From CAWUEX02 sp963921305 (GTDB taxonomy: Bacteria; Pseudomonadota; Alphaproteobacteria; Rhodospirillales; Rhodospirillaceae): 64,000 nucleotides of DNA. Where the stretch lies: the NCBI GenBank assembly GCA_963921305.4, contig CAWUEX030000003.1, positions 503,744 through 567,743 on the forward strand. The letters run 5' to 3'. The position numbers were made by a program, and so were the translations under genes. The first letter of the stretch is position 1, and each line of letters begins with the position of its first letter. The notes beneath the pieces are model-generated. The model was not told the DNA's origin. It ran no database searches and saw only the letters and a list, made by a program, of their open reading frames with translations. Positions 48,740 to 57,150 of this stretch are shown here, in pieces.

Positions 48740-49510
48740 ATGGCGGGCAAGCGGCAGAGCGGCCCCGATCTTGATGCGTTGAACGAATACTCGTCTTCGC
48801 TTTTCCCAGACAAAACGGCCAAAACTGAATCAGAGTCCAAGCCCGGTCATCTGGGTCACCGCGCGCGCCTGCGTAAACGGTTTCTGGATGCGGGCCCGGA
48901 TGCCCTCGCCGACTATGAGTTGTTGGAGTTCCTGTTGTTTTCGGCACTGCCCCGCAAAGACACCAAACCCCTCGCCAAATCACTGATCGATACCTTCGGA
49001 TCCTTCGCCGATGTGATTACCGCCGACAAAAACAGGTTAATGGCGGTCGACGGCATGGGAGAGGCCGCCGTCACGGCGTTGAAGGCGGTCGAAGCGGGCG
49101 CGATCCGCATGCTGCGGGCCGGCGTGATCGACAAACCCGTGATCTCGTCTTGGAATGCGCTGATCGATTACTGCACAGCGCAGATGGCGTTCGGGGAGAT
49201 CGAACAGTTCCGCATCCTGTTCCTCGATAAGAAAAACAGACTGATCGCCGACGAAGCGCAGCAGAAAGGCACCGTCGACCACACCCCGGTGTACCCGCGC
49301 GAAGTCGCCAAGCGGGCCCTGGAACTGAACGCCAGCGCCCTGATCATGGTGCACAACCATCCGTCCGGGGACCCCGCGCCGTCGCGGGCCGACATCGAGA
49401 TGACGCAGACGGTAAAGACGGCGCTCGACGCCGTCGGCCTGACCCTGCACGACCACATCGTCATTGGCCGCGGACGCCATGTCTCGTTCCGCCGAGACGG
49501 GCTGATTTAG
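48740..49510 (+). CDS. radC: RadC family JAB1/MPN-domain protein
   Basis: This 256-residue protein has an N-terminal helix-hairpin-helix region (LADYELLEFLLFSALPRKDT to AVDGMGEAAVTAL) and a C-terminal JAMM metalloprotease-like domain. The zinc motif is present (VHNHPSGDPAPSRAD, with two histidines and an aspartate). The start is the ATG at 48740 just after map; the longer frame overlaps map. RadC was once thought to act in DNA repair, but that role is disputed and the substrate is unknown. It is co-directional with map and is followed 106 bp later by purB. Confidence 0.94.
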   Translation: MAGKRQSGPDLDALNEYSSSLFPDKTAKTESESKPGHLGHRARLRKRFLDAGPDALADYELLEFLLFSALPRKDTKPLAKSLIDTFGSFADVITADKNRLMAVDGMGEAAVTALKAVEAGAIRMLRAGVIDKPVISSWNALIDYCTAQMAFGEIEQFRILFLDKKNRLIADEAQQKGTVDHTPVYPREVAKRALELNASALIMVHNHPSGDPAPSRADIEMTQTVKTALDAVGLTLHDHIVIGRGRHVSFRRDGLI

Positions 49511-49616
49511 GCGGAACGGCGGGGTTTTTAATGCGTTGCGGCGGTGTGGCGCTGGCATCGCGGGGCAGAAGGTTCTATACCTGCCTCACCTCGTCATCTC
49601 TTTGAGGACTCTGTAC

Positions 49617-50915
49617 ATGATCCCCCGTTACGCGCGCCCGGATATGGTGAAAATCTGGGAGCCCGAGAACAAATTCCGCATCTGGTTTGAGATCGAAGCC
49701 CACGCCTGCGACGCTCAGGCGGAGTTGGGCGTCATCCCGAAATCCGCCGCCGAAGCGGTGTGGAAACTGGGCAAGTTCGAGGTCGACCGCATTGATGAGA
49801 TCGAACGCGAAGTCAAACACGACGTCATCGCGTTTCTGACCAACCTAGCCGAACATGTCGGCCCGGAGGCACGGTTCGTCCACCAGGGCATGACATCGTC
49901 CGACGTGCTGGATACCTGCCTGTCGGTTCAGCTGGTGCAGGCCACGGACATTCTGCTCAAGGACATGGATGACCTGCTGGAGGCGTTCAAACGCCGCGCC
50001 CATGAACACAAAATGACGGTGTGTATGGGACGCAGCCACGGCATTCACGCCGAACCGACCACCATGGGACTGAAGTTCGCCGGCATGTATGCCGAGTTCG
50101 CCCGCAACCGCGAACGCCTGGAAACCGCGCGGCGGGAGATTGCGACTTGCGCCATTTCCGGCGCGGTGGGCACCTTCGCGAATATCGACCCTAGGGTGGA
50201 AGAGCACGTTGCCAAGGCCCTTGGCCTGGAGTCCGAGCCGATTTCAACCCAGGTGATCCCGCGCGACCGGCATGCTGCATATTTCGCGGCGCTGGCCGTG
50301 ATCGCCAGTTCGATTGAGCGAGTGGCAACGGAAATCCGCCACCTGCAGCGCACCGAAGTGCGCGAGGCAGAAGAGTACTTCTCGCCGGGGCAGAAAGGCT
50401 CATCGGCCATGCCGCATAAGCGCAACCCGGTGCTGACGGAAAACCTGACGGGACTGGCGCGCATCGTGCGCGGCTTCGCTATCCCGGCGATGGAGAACGT
50501 CGCCCTGTGGCACGAGCGGGACATTTCGCACTCGTCAGTGGAGCGGATGATCGGCCCTGATGCGACGGTCACCCTGGACTTCGCCCTGGCGCGCCTGACC
50601 GGGGTGATCGACAAACTGGTAATTTACGAAGACGCCATCGACAAGAACCTCAACGGCATGGGCGGTTTGGTGTTCTCACAACGTGTCCTGCTGGCCCTGA
50701 CCCAAGCTGGTGTTAGCCGCGAGGATTCCTACCGTCTGGTGCAGCGTAACGCGATGGAGGTGTGGGAGGGCAAAGGCGATCTGTTGTCCCGGCTGAAGCA
50801 GGACAAGGATGTCACCGCCCACATGAGCGCGGATGCTTTAAGCGAATTATTCGCGATGGAGTACCACACCAAACACGTCGATACGATTTTCGCCCGCGTG
50901 TTCGGCGCGGCGTAA
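49617..50915 (+). CDS. purB: Adenylosuccinate lyase
   Basis: This 432-residue enzyme acts twice in purine synthesis, releasing fumarate from SAICAR and from adenylosuccinate. The start ATG at 49617 gives the usual MIPRYARPDM beginning. Family signatures are FVHQGMTSSDVLDT, GRSHGIHAEPTTMG, and the flexible-loop GQKGSSAMPHKRNP with the catalytic serine. The fold of the fumarase/aspartase superfamily is complete. It opens the purine segment, but is separated from purC by the DUF1476 and NRDE genes. Confidence 0.97.
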   Translation: MIPRYARPDMVKIWEPENKFRIWFEIEAHACDAQAELGVIPKSAAEAVWKLGKFEVDRIDEIEREVKHDVIAFLTNLAEHVGPEARFVHQGMTSSDVLDTCLSVQLVQATDILLKDMDDLLEAFKRRAHEHKMTVCMGRSHGIHAEPTTMGLKFAGMYAEFARNRERLETARREIATCAISGAVGTFANIDPRVEEHVAKALGLESEPISTQVIPRDRHAAYFAALAVIASSIERVATEIRHLQRTEVREAEEYFSPGQKGSSAMPHKRNPVLTENLTGLARIVRGFAIPAMENVALWHERDISHSSVERMIGPDATVTLDFALARLTGVIDKLVIYEDAIDKNLNGMGGLVFSQRVLLALTQAGVSREDSYRLVQRNAMEVWEGKGDLLSRLKQDKDVTAHMSADALSELFAMEYHTKHVDTIFARVFGAA

Positions 50916-50938
50916 CGCCGGGCTTGGCCGGGCTTAGC

Positions 50939-51265
50939 TTAGGCGTCTTCGATGATCTGCTTGTAGGCTTCGGCCATGGCTTCCGCCAACTTGGCGGCGA
51001 GTTCGGCGTCGTCGATCCCCGCTCCCTTGGCGGAAATGTCAGCCTTGACCTTGTCCATCATGTCGTCGTCGCCCGGCTTGTCGAAGTTGGAGTCGACAAC
51101 CTCAAGGGCATAGGCCTCGGCCTCATCGCCGGTCAGGCCGAAGCGGTCGGCCAGCCAGTGGCCGAAAATCTTGTCACGGCGTGCCTGAACCCGGAATTCC
51201 TGATCCCGATCCATCTGATATTTCCGCTCGAAGCCTTTTTCGCGGTCTTGAAACGCATCGGTCAT
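50939..51265 (-). CDS. DUF1476 protein (F1-ATPase zeta-subunit inhibitor family)
   Basis: This 108-residue protein starts at the ATG at 51265. The longer open frame to 51703 is spurious because it runs antisense to the NRDE gene. The sequence (FQDREKGFERKYQMDRDQEF, ARRDKIFGHWLADRFGL, then a four-helix body) matches DUF1476, which includes the zeta subunit of Paracoccus F-ATPase, an alphaproteobacterial inhibitor of ATP hydrolysis. It is normally found next to purB/purC in this class, as here. It is transcribed against its neighbours. Confidence 0.93.
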   Translation of the reverse strand: MTDAFQDREKGFERKYQMDRDQEFRVQARRDKIFGHWLADRFGLTGDEAEAYALEVVDSNFDKPGDDDMMDKVKADISAKGAGIDDAELAAKLAEAMAEAYKQIIEDA

Positions 51266-51388
51266 GGTCAGGTGCACCCCATTTTTCGTCGTGATTGGGC
51301 CGGAAACGGCCCTGTTCTCCCGTTGATATAATGGCCCAACGGCGCAGGCGCAATTGCCAAACCATGACCTTTTTGCCACATAGCGGTG

Positions 51389-52162
51389 ATGTGCACCGTT
51401 GTTCTTCTGCGCCGCCCGGACCACCGCTGGCCGCTGCTTGTGGCCGCCAACCGGGACGAGCAAATCGACCGGCCCTGGCAGCCCCCAGCCCGCCACTGGC
51501 CGGACCGCGACGACGTGATCGCGGGACTGGACGAATTGGGCGGCGGCACCTGGATGGGCCTGAACGACTTCGGCGTTGTGGCCTGTATTCTTAACCGCCG
51601 GGGAACGCTTGGACCGCAGGAGGGTAAGCGCAGCCGGGGGGAAATTGTCCTCGATGCGCTCGACCATCAGGACGCGGTCACAGCGGCGGATGCACTCAGT
51701 CACCTGGATGGCGAGGCCTTCCGGGATTTCAACCTGGTGATCGCCGACAACCGGGACGCCTTCTGGCTTAAACTGGACACGGGTGACGGCCCCCGTGTTT
51801 CGGTCACGCCGATCCCGGACGGCTATTCGATGCTCACCGCCGGTGATCTCAATGACAAGAACAGCAAACGCGTCGCCGCGTTTCTGCCGCAGTTCGAGGC
51901 CGCCGACGTGCCTGACCCCGATGAGGACGACTGGTCCGGCTGGCAGGCCCTGTTGGCGGCAGGTCCCGTAAACGGTGACGGCATGACGGCCATGTGTTTC
52001 CGCACCGATAGTGGGTTCGGCACATCCTCCAGCGCCCTGGTCGCCCTGCCCTCCCCGGAAGCCGCCTTTGCCGATCCGCCCCAGCCGCCGGTCTGGCTGT
52101 TCGCGCCGGGACCGCCCGATTCGGCGGAGTTTGCCCCGGTCGACCTGGGCCAGAGCCAGTAA
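51389..52162 (+). CDS. NRDE family protein (TANGO2-like)
   Basis: This 257-residue protein has the family N-terminus CTVVLLRRPDHRWPLLVAAN followed by RDE, and GGTWMGLNDFGVVACILNR, which define the NRDE/TANGO2 group. The N-terminal cysteine after the initiator Met resembles an Ntn-hydrolase nucleophile, but no reaction is established for bacterial members. The start is the ATG at 51389 (a GTG lies directly before it). It is divergent from the DUF1476 gene and precedes purC by about 130 bp. Confidence 0.88.
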   Translation: MCTVVLLRRPDHRWPLLVAANRDEQIDRPWQPPARHWPDRDDVIAGLDELGGGTWMGLNDFGVVACILNRRGTLGPQEGKRSRGEIVLDALDHQDAVTAADALSHLDGEAFRDFNLVIADNRDAFWLKLDTGDGPRVSVTPIPDGYSMLTAGDLNDKNSKRVAAFLPQFEAADVPDPDEDDWSGWQALLAAGPVNGDGMTAMCFRTDSGFGTSSSALVALPSPEAAFADPPQPPVWLFAPGPPDSAEFAPVDLGQSQ

Positions 52163-52293
52163 ACGCCTGATAACGCACGGCCCGATTTCTGCAATTGAGG
52201 GGCGCGGTCCGTCCTGCTATATCCGGCTCTCACTTAATGCCTCTGTGCACCGCAAACGTGCATAGACCCAGCGGTGCGGTACCCCTCCTCGTT

Positions 52294-53061
52294 ATGCCCA
52301 GGCGCAAGCAGATTTTCGAAGGCAAGGCCAAAATCCTGTTCCAGGGCCCGGAACCGGGGACGATTGTCCAGTATTTCAAGGACGATGCGACGGCCTTCAA
52401 CAACAAGAAAAAGGGCACGATCACCGGCAAGGGCGTGCTCAACAATCGCATCAGCGAATACCTGATGACCCGCCTGGAAGAAATCGGCGTCGCCACCCAC
52501 TTTGTGCGCCGGCTGAACATGCGCGAGCAGCTCGTCCGGGAAGTCGAGATCATCCCGGTCGAGGTTGTGGTGCGCAATATCGCCGCCGGGTCCATCGCCG
52601 AGAAGTTCGCCATTCCTGAGGGCACCCGCCTGCCCCGCTCCATCGTCGAGTACTATTACAAGAACGATGAGCTGAATGACCCGCCGATTTCGGAAGAGCA
52701 CATCACTGGGTTCGGCTGGGCGAGCATTCAGGAAATCGACGAGATGCTGAACATCTCGCTGCGGGTGAACGATTTTCTGATGGGTCTGTTCCTCGGCATC
52801 GGCATCCGCCTGGTCGACTTCAAGCTCGAGTACGGGCGGCTGTATCACGACACCGGCGAAATTCAGCTGGTGCTGGCCGATGAACTGTCGCCGGACAACT
52901 GCCGTCTGTGGGACATCGCCACCAACGAGAAAATGGATAAAGACCGCTTCCGCCGCGACCTCGGCAAGATCGAGGAAGCCTATCAGGAAGTGGCGCGCCG
53001 TCTGGGAATTCTGCCGGAGAGCGGACCAGGCGACCTGCAGGGACCGAACACGCTGCAATAA
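52294..53061 (+). CDS. purC: Phosphoribosylaminoimidazole-succinocarboxamide synthase
   Basis: This 255-residue enzyme joins aspartate to CAIR using ATP in purine synthesis. The start at 52294 gives MPRRKQIFEGKAKILF; the longer frame upstream is not conserved-looking. SAICAR synthetase motifs are KDDATAFNNKKKGTI, EVVVRNIAAGSIAEKF, and VDFKLEYGRL and LADELSPDNCRLWD near the C-terminus. It begins the purC-purS-purQ-purL run, with 56 bp to purS. Confidence 0.97.
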   Translation: MPRRKQIFEGKAKILFQGPEPGTIVQYFKDDATAFNNKKKGTITGKGVLNNRISEYLMTRLEEIGVATHFVRRLNMREQLVREVEIIPVEVVVRNIAAGSIAEKFAIPEGTRLPRSIVEYYYKNDELNDPPISEEHITGFGWASIQEIDEMLNISLRVNDFLMGLFLGIGIRLVDFKLEYGRLYHDTGEIQLVLADELSPDNCRLWDIATNEKMDKDRFRRDLGKIEEAYQEVARRLGILPESGPGDLQGPNTLQ

Positions 53062-53117
53062 CTCAGTCTGAGCGCTGCACACGACTCAGGCCAACTGGAG
53101 AAAGACACGTTAGTCCG

Positions 53118-53363
53118 ATGGCAAAAGCGACGGTTCACGTAACACTCAAATCTGGCGTTCTCGACCCCCAAGGCAAAGCAATCCAACACGCACTCGAAAC
53201 CCTCGGGTTTTCCGGGATCGAAAGCGTGCGCCAAGGCAAGTTCATCGAGCTTGATTTGGCGGAAACGGACAAAGCCAAAGCCGAAGCGGCGGTGGACGAC
53301 ATGTGCAAGAAATTGCTGGCCAACACGGTGATCGAATCCTACCGGGTCGAGGTGAGCGACTAG
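53118..53363 (+). CDS. purS: Phosphoribosylformylglycinamidine synthase subunit PurS
   Basis: This 81-residue protein is the small structural subunit of the three-part FGAM synthase, bridging PurQ and PurL. It has the characteristic VTLKSGVLDPQGKAIQHALE and VRQGKFIELDL segments. purQ starts 3 bp after its stop. The start ATG at 53118 fits the normal length. Confidence 0.96.
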   Translation: MAKATVHVTLKSGVLDPQGKAIQHALETLGFSGIESVRQGKFIELDLAETDKAKAEAAVDDMCKKLLANTVIESYRVEVSD

Positions 53364-53366
53364 GAC

Positions 53367-54059
53367 ATGAAATCAGCTGTCATTGTCTTTCCTGCCTCCA
53401 ACTGCGACCGCGACATCGCCGTCACCCTGACGAAAGTCACCGGCCAGAAACCCGAGATGGTGTGGCACCGCGACACCACCCTGCCCGAAGGCCTCGATCT
53501 GATCGCCATTCCGGGCGGGTTCTCCTACGGCGACTACCTGCGCTGCGGCGCCATGGCGGCGAACTCGCCAATCATAGCCGACATCAAGAAGAAAGCTGCC
53601 GATGGCGTGCATGTCCTCGGCATTTGCAACGGTTTTCAGGTGCTGACCGAGTGCGGTCTGTTACCCGGCGCATTGTTGCGCAACCGCAACCTGAAATTCG
53701 TCTGCCGCGACGTGAACTTGCGCGTCGATCAGACCGACAGCCCCTTCACGCACAGATACGCGGCAGGTCAGGTCATCCGTATTCCGGTGGCCCACCACGA
53801 CGGCAACTACTACGCCGATGACGAAACACTGAAGAGCCTAGAAGACGATGGCCGCGTGGCCTTCCGCTACTGCAACGACAACGGCGAGCCGACGGATGAC
53901 GCCAACCCGAACGGCTCGCTCAACAACATCGCGGGCATTCTCAACAAGCGCCGCACGGTGCTCGGCATGATGCCGCACCCGGAACGTTTGGCCGATGTCA
54001 AACTCGGCGGCACCGACGGCGTGGCCATGTTCGAGACGCTGTTGGAGCGCTTCTCATGA
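53367..54059 (+). CDS. purQ: Phosphoribosylformylglycinamidine synthase subunit PurQ (glutaminase)
   Basis: This 230-residue class I glutamine amidotransferase supplies ammonia to PurL. The nucleophile elbow is VLGICNGFQVL, and the late histidine and glutamate are in MMPHPERLAD. FPASNCDRD at the start and IPGGFSYGDYLRCGAM are typical of PurQ. Its last bases overlap the purL start (ATGA), so the subunits are translationally coupled. Confidence 0.97.
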   Translation: MKSAVIVFPASNCDRDIAVTLTKVTGQKPEMVWHRDTTLPEGLDLIAIPGGFSYGDYLRCGAMAANSPIIADIKKKAADGVHVLGICNGFQVLTECGLLPGALLRNRNLKFVCRDVNLRVDQTDSPFTHRYAAGQVIRIPVAHHDGNYYADDETLKSLEDDGRVAFRYCNDNGEPTDDANPNGSLNNIAGILNKRRTVLGMMPHPERLADVKLGGTDGVAMFETLLERFS

Positions 54060-56257
54060 ACCTGCCCAACGCCAAGATCACCAAGGACGACATCGAATCC
54101 CACGGCCTGACCGAAGAGGAATACGCGTGCGTGCTCGACATCCTCGACGGGCGCGAACCGAACCTGGTCGAGCTGGGTATTTTCTCGGTGATGTGGTCCG
54201 AGCACTGCTCGTACAAGTCCTCGAAAAAGTGGCTGAAGACCCTGCCGACAGAAGCGCCTTGGGTGATCTGCGGCCCCGGAGAGAACGCCGGCGTGGTCGA
54301 TATCGGCGACGGCCTGGCGGCGATCTTCAAGATGGAAAGCCACAACCATCCGTCGTTCATCGAACCGTTCCAGGGCGCGGCAACCGGCGTCGGCGGTATT
54401 CTGCGCGATGTCTTTACGATGGGCGCGCGGCCCGTGGCCAACATGAACGCGCTGCGCTTCGGGGCGCCGGATCACCCTAAGACAAAGCACCTGGTCGCGG
54501 GCGTGGTCAGTGGCATTGGCAGCTACGGCAACTGTGTGGGTGTGCCGACGGTCGGCGGCGAAGTGAATTTCGACCCCGCGTACAACGGCAACATTCTGGT
54601 CAACGCGATGACCGTTGGCCTTGCCGATCAAAACAAGATTTTCTATTCGGCAGCGTCCGGTGCCGGGAACCCGGTGATCTACGTCGGCTCCAAGACGGGC
54701 CGCGACGGCATTCACGGCGCCACCATGGCGTCGGCCGAGTTCGACGAAAGCTCGGAAGAGAAACGCCCGACGGTGCAAGTCGGTGATCCGTTCACCGAAA
54801 AGCTGCTGATCGAAGCCTGCCTGGAATTGATGGCGACCGACGCCATCGTCGCAATCCAGGATATGGGCGCGGCGGGGCTGACCTGCTCGACCTTCGAGAT
54901 GTGCTCCAAGGGCGGCACCGGCATTGAAATGAACCTAGATGCGGTGCCGATCCGCGAAGACGGTATGACTCCGTACGAAATCATGCTGTCGGAAAGCCAG
55001 GAACGCATGCTCATGGTGGTGCAACCAGGCAAGGAAGACATCGCCCGCAAGATCTTCGAAAAATGGGAACTGGATTTCGCCATCATCGGCCACCTGACCG
55101 ATACGGGCCGAATGATCCTGTTGAAGGGCGGCGAACAAGTTGCGGAACTGCCGATAGATCCCTTGGCCGAGGCTTCGCCGGAATACGACCGCCCCTGGAT
55201 CCCGACGCCGAAACCGCACGTAGTGGCTTCCGACAGCGTCGAACATGGCGACTGGACCGACGCGCTGAAAACCCTGATCGCCGCGCCCGACCTCGCCAGC
55301 CGGCGCTGGGTATGGGAGCAGTACGACCACATGGTGATGGGCGATACGGTGCAGCGGCCCGGAGGCGACGCGGCGGTGGTGCGCATTCACGGCTCCGAGC
55401 GGGGTCTGGCGGTGACCACCGACTGCACGCCGCGCTACGTCAAGGCCGATCCCTTCGAGGGCGGCAAGCAAGCTGTGGCGGAAGCCTGGCGCAATTTGAC
55501 CGCCACCGGGGCACAGCCCTTGGCGGTAACCGACAATCTGAATTTCGGCAATCCGGAAAAGCCGCCGATCATGGGGCAGCTGGTCGAGGCCATCAAAGGC
55601 ATCGGCGCGGCCTGTGAGGCGCTGGACAGTCCGGTCGTGTCGGGCAACGTCTCGCTGTACAACGAAACCGACGGTCAGCCGATTTTGCCGACGCCCGCGA
55701 TCGGCGCCATCGGTGTGATTCAGGACCTCGACCGCATGACCACGGTGGCGTTCAAGAACGAAGGCGATGCCGTGATTCTGATTGGCGGCGAGACGGGCAC
55801 GACGGATGGTTGGCTGGGTCAGTCGATCTATCTGCGCGATTTGCATGGCGTGACCGACGGCGCGCCGCCGCCGGTGGACCTGGACGCCGAACGCCGCACC
55901 GGCGATGCGGTGCGCAGTTTCATCGTCGCGGGAAAAGTAAATGCCTGTCACGACGTCTCCGATGGCGGTGTTGCCGTGGCCCTGGCGGAAATGGCCATGG
56001 CCGGCGGCATCGGCGTGAGTGTTGAGGGCGACACAACCGTGCCGTGGCTGTTCGGCGAGGATCAGGGCCGTTACATCGCCACCTGTGCAGCCGATGCGGC
56101 AGACGGTATCATCGATGCCGCGGTGACGGCGGGCGTGACAGCCCAGCGCATCGGCACCACCAGCGGCAGCGAGATCAAGGCCGGCGGCAAGGCGGTGTCC
56201 GTGAATGACCTGAAAGAGCGGCATGAAAGCTGGTTCCCGGGCTTCATGGCGGCCTAG
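54056..56257 (+). CDS. purL: Phosphoribosylformylglycinamidine synthase subunit PurL
   Basis: This 733-residue catalytic subunit makes FGAM from FGAR, ATP and ammonia. The small-PurL layout is complete: MWSEHCSYKSSKKWLK, KMESHNHPSFIEPFQGAATG, the first AIRS-like half with MGARPVANMNALRFG, and a second half with DNLNFGNPEKPP, SGNVSLYNET and CHDVSDGGVAVALAEMAMAG. The size is that of the short PurL that works with PurS and PurQ, both encoded just upstream. bolA follows 34 bp downstream. Confidence 0.97.
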   Translation: MNLPNAKITKDDIESHGLTEEEYACVLDILDGREPNLVELGIFSVMWSEHCSYKSSKKWLKTLPTEAPWVICGPGENAGVVDIGDGLAAIFKMESHNHPSFIEPFQGAATGVGGILRDVFTMGARPVANMNALRFGAPDHPKTKHLVAGVVSGIGSYGNCVGVPTVGGEVNFDPAYNGNILVNAMTVGLADQNKIFYSAASGAGNPVIYVGSKTGRDGIHGATMASAEFDESSEEKRPTVQVGDPFTEKLLIEACLELMATDAIVAIQDMGAAGLTCSTFEMCSKGGTGIEMNLDAVPIREDGMTPYEIMLSESQERMLMVVQPGKEDIARKIFEKWELDFAIIGHLTDTGRMILLKGGEQVAELPIDPLAEASPEYDRPWIPTPKPHVVASDSVEHGDWTDALKTLIAAPDLASRRWVWEQYDHMVMGDTVQRPGGDAAVVRIHGSERGLAVTTDCTPRYVKADPFEGGKQAVAEAWRNLTATGAQPLAVTDNLNFGNPEKPPIMGQLVEAIKGIGAACEALDSPVVSGNVSLYNETDGQPILPTPAIGAIGVIQDLDRMTTVAFKNEGDAVILIGGETGTTDGWLGQSIYLRDLHGVTDGAPPPVDLDAERRTGDAVRSFIVAGKVNACHDVSDGGVAVALAEMAMAGGIGVSVEGDTTVPWLFGEDQGRYIATCAADAADGIIDAAVTAGVTAQRIGTTSGSEIKAGGKAVSVNDLKERHESWFPGFMAA

Positions 56258-56291
56258 ACGGGCGGCCTGAGCAGACCAAGGAGAGACTCCC

Positions 56292-56531
56292 ATGGCGATG
56301 AGCGCAGGCGAGATTGAATCGATGATCAAAGAGGCCCTGCCCGATGCCGAGGTGCGCATCGAGGATCTGCGCGGCGACGGCGATCACTACGCCGCCTATG
56401 TCACTTCGGCGGCGTTCGCGGGCAAGAACCGGGTGCAGCAGCACCAGATGGTCTACGCCGCGCTGCAAGGCAAAATGGGCGGCCAGCTGCATGCCCTCGC
56501 CCTGCAGACATCGGTTCCAGAAGGCTCCTGA
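56292..56531 (+). CDS. BolA family protein
   Basis: This 79-residue single-domain BolA protein has the helix-strand pattern with ALPDAEVRIEDLRGDGDHYA and the conserved histidine segment RVQQHQMVYAAL. BolA proteins bind a 2Fe-2S cluster together with CGFS monothiol glutaredoxins, and the grxD gene lies 89 bp downstream, supporting a joint role in iron-sulfur handling. The start at 56292 follows GGAGAG. It belongs to the purL-bolA-grxD array usual in alphaproteobacteria. Confidence 0.95.
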   Translation: MAMSAGEIESMIKEALPDAEVRIEDLRGDGDHYAAYVTSAAFAGKNRVQQHQMVYAALQGKMGGQLHALALQTSVPEGS

Positions 56532-56620
56532 CCCTCTTGCCAACTGGGGCCAAAGCCTTATATCCCTGGGCACAGACGGGCCACCTGAAGTGGCCGCACC
56601 CGAAATTCTGAGAGGACCTT

Positions 56621-56953
56621 ATGTCTGACAATCCCGCCCACGCCCAGATTCAGCAGGACGTGACCGACAACGACATCGTGCTGTTCATGAAGGGCACGCC
56701 GATGTTTCCGCAATGCGGCTTCTCCGCTGCCGTGGTGCAAATCCTCAGCCAGCTCGGCGTGAAGTTCAAAGGCGTCAACGTGCTGGAGAGCGACGAGCTG
56801 CGCCAGGGCATCAAGGAGTTCTCGAACTGGCCGACTATCCCGCAGCTTTACGTCAAGGGTGAGTTCATCGGCGGCTGCGACATCGTGCGCGAAATGGCCG
56901 AGACCGGCGAACTGGAAACCCTGTTCAAGGACAAAGAGGTCGCCGTCGCTTAA
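56621..56953 (+). CDS. grxD: Monothiol glutaredoxin, CGFS type
   Basis: This 110-residue monothiol glutaredoxin has the active site C32-G-F-S in MFPQCGFSAAVVQ, TIPQLYVKGEFIGGCDI and a C-terminal helix. Such proteins carry 2Fe-2S clusters with BolA partners and deliver them to target proteins. The start is well supported by GAGAGG upstream. A palindromic repeat cluster begins about 48 bp after its stop. Confidence 0.96.
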   Translation: MSDNPAHAQIQQDVTDNDIVLFMKGTPMFPQCGFSAAVVQILSQLGVKFKGVNVLESDELRQGIKEFSNWPTIPQLYVKGEFIGGCDIVREMAETGELETLFKDKEVAVA

Positions 56954-57000
56954 GGGCGACAAACAAACGACTTCGCGTAAGGGCGGGCTCCTTCCATGTC

Positions 57001-57124
57001 GTCTTCGGACGTGTTCCGAAGACCGGGAGCAGATCAACTTCGCTGAGTGTTTAACCCTAGCCCCTCGGAACAAGTCCGAGGGTGACGTTGTGTTTTCTTG
57101 GTCATTCTCGGGCTTGTCCCGAGA
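57001..57124. repeat. Cluster of three palindromic hairpin repeats
   Basis: Three perfect hairpins lie in 124 bp between convergent genes: GTCTTCGGA/TCCGAAGAC (57001-57023), CCCTCGGA/TCCGAGGG (57062-57082) and TCTCGGG/CCCGAGA (57106-57124). The flanking GGTCATTC, ACTCCAGG and GGGTGACG pieces resemble dispersed intergenic palindromes common in alphaproteobacteria. No T-run follows, so these are not ordinary terminators, though they may stabilise both 3' ends. Confidence 0.7.
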
Positions 57125-57150
57125 CTCCAGGGTTACCTGGCACGAATAAT

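Noticed and set aside
51266..51703. N-terminal extension of the DUF1476 gene to 254 residues
   Set aside because: The extension is antisense to the NRDE gene, and the family starts at the ATG at 51265.
54935..56359. 474-codon minus-strand frame opposite purL
   Set aside because: Long antisense frames are expected over GC-rich genes; purL is complete and unmistakable. The same applies to the frames opposite clpB, sfsA, purC and the amidohydrolase.
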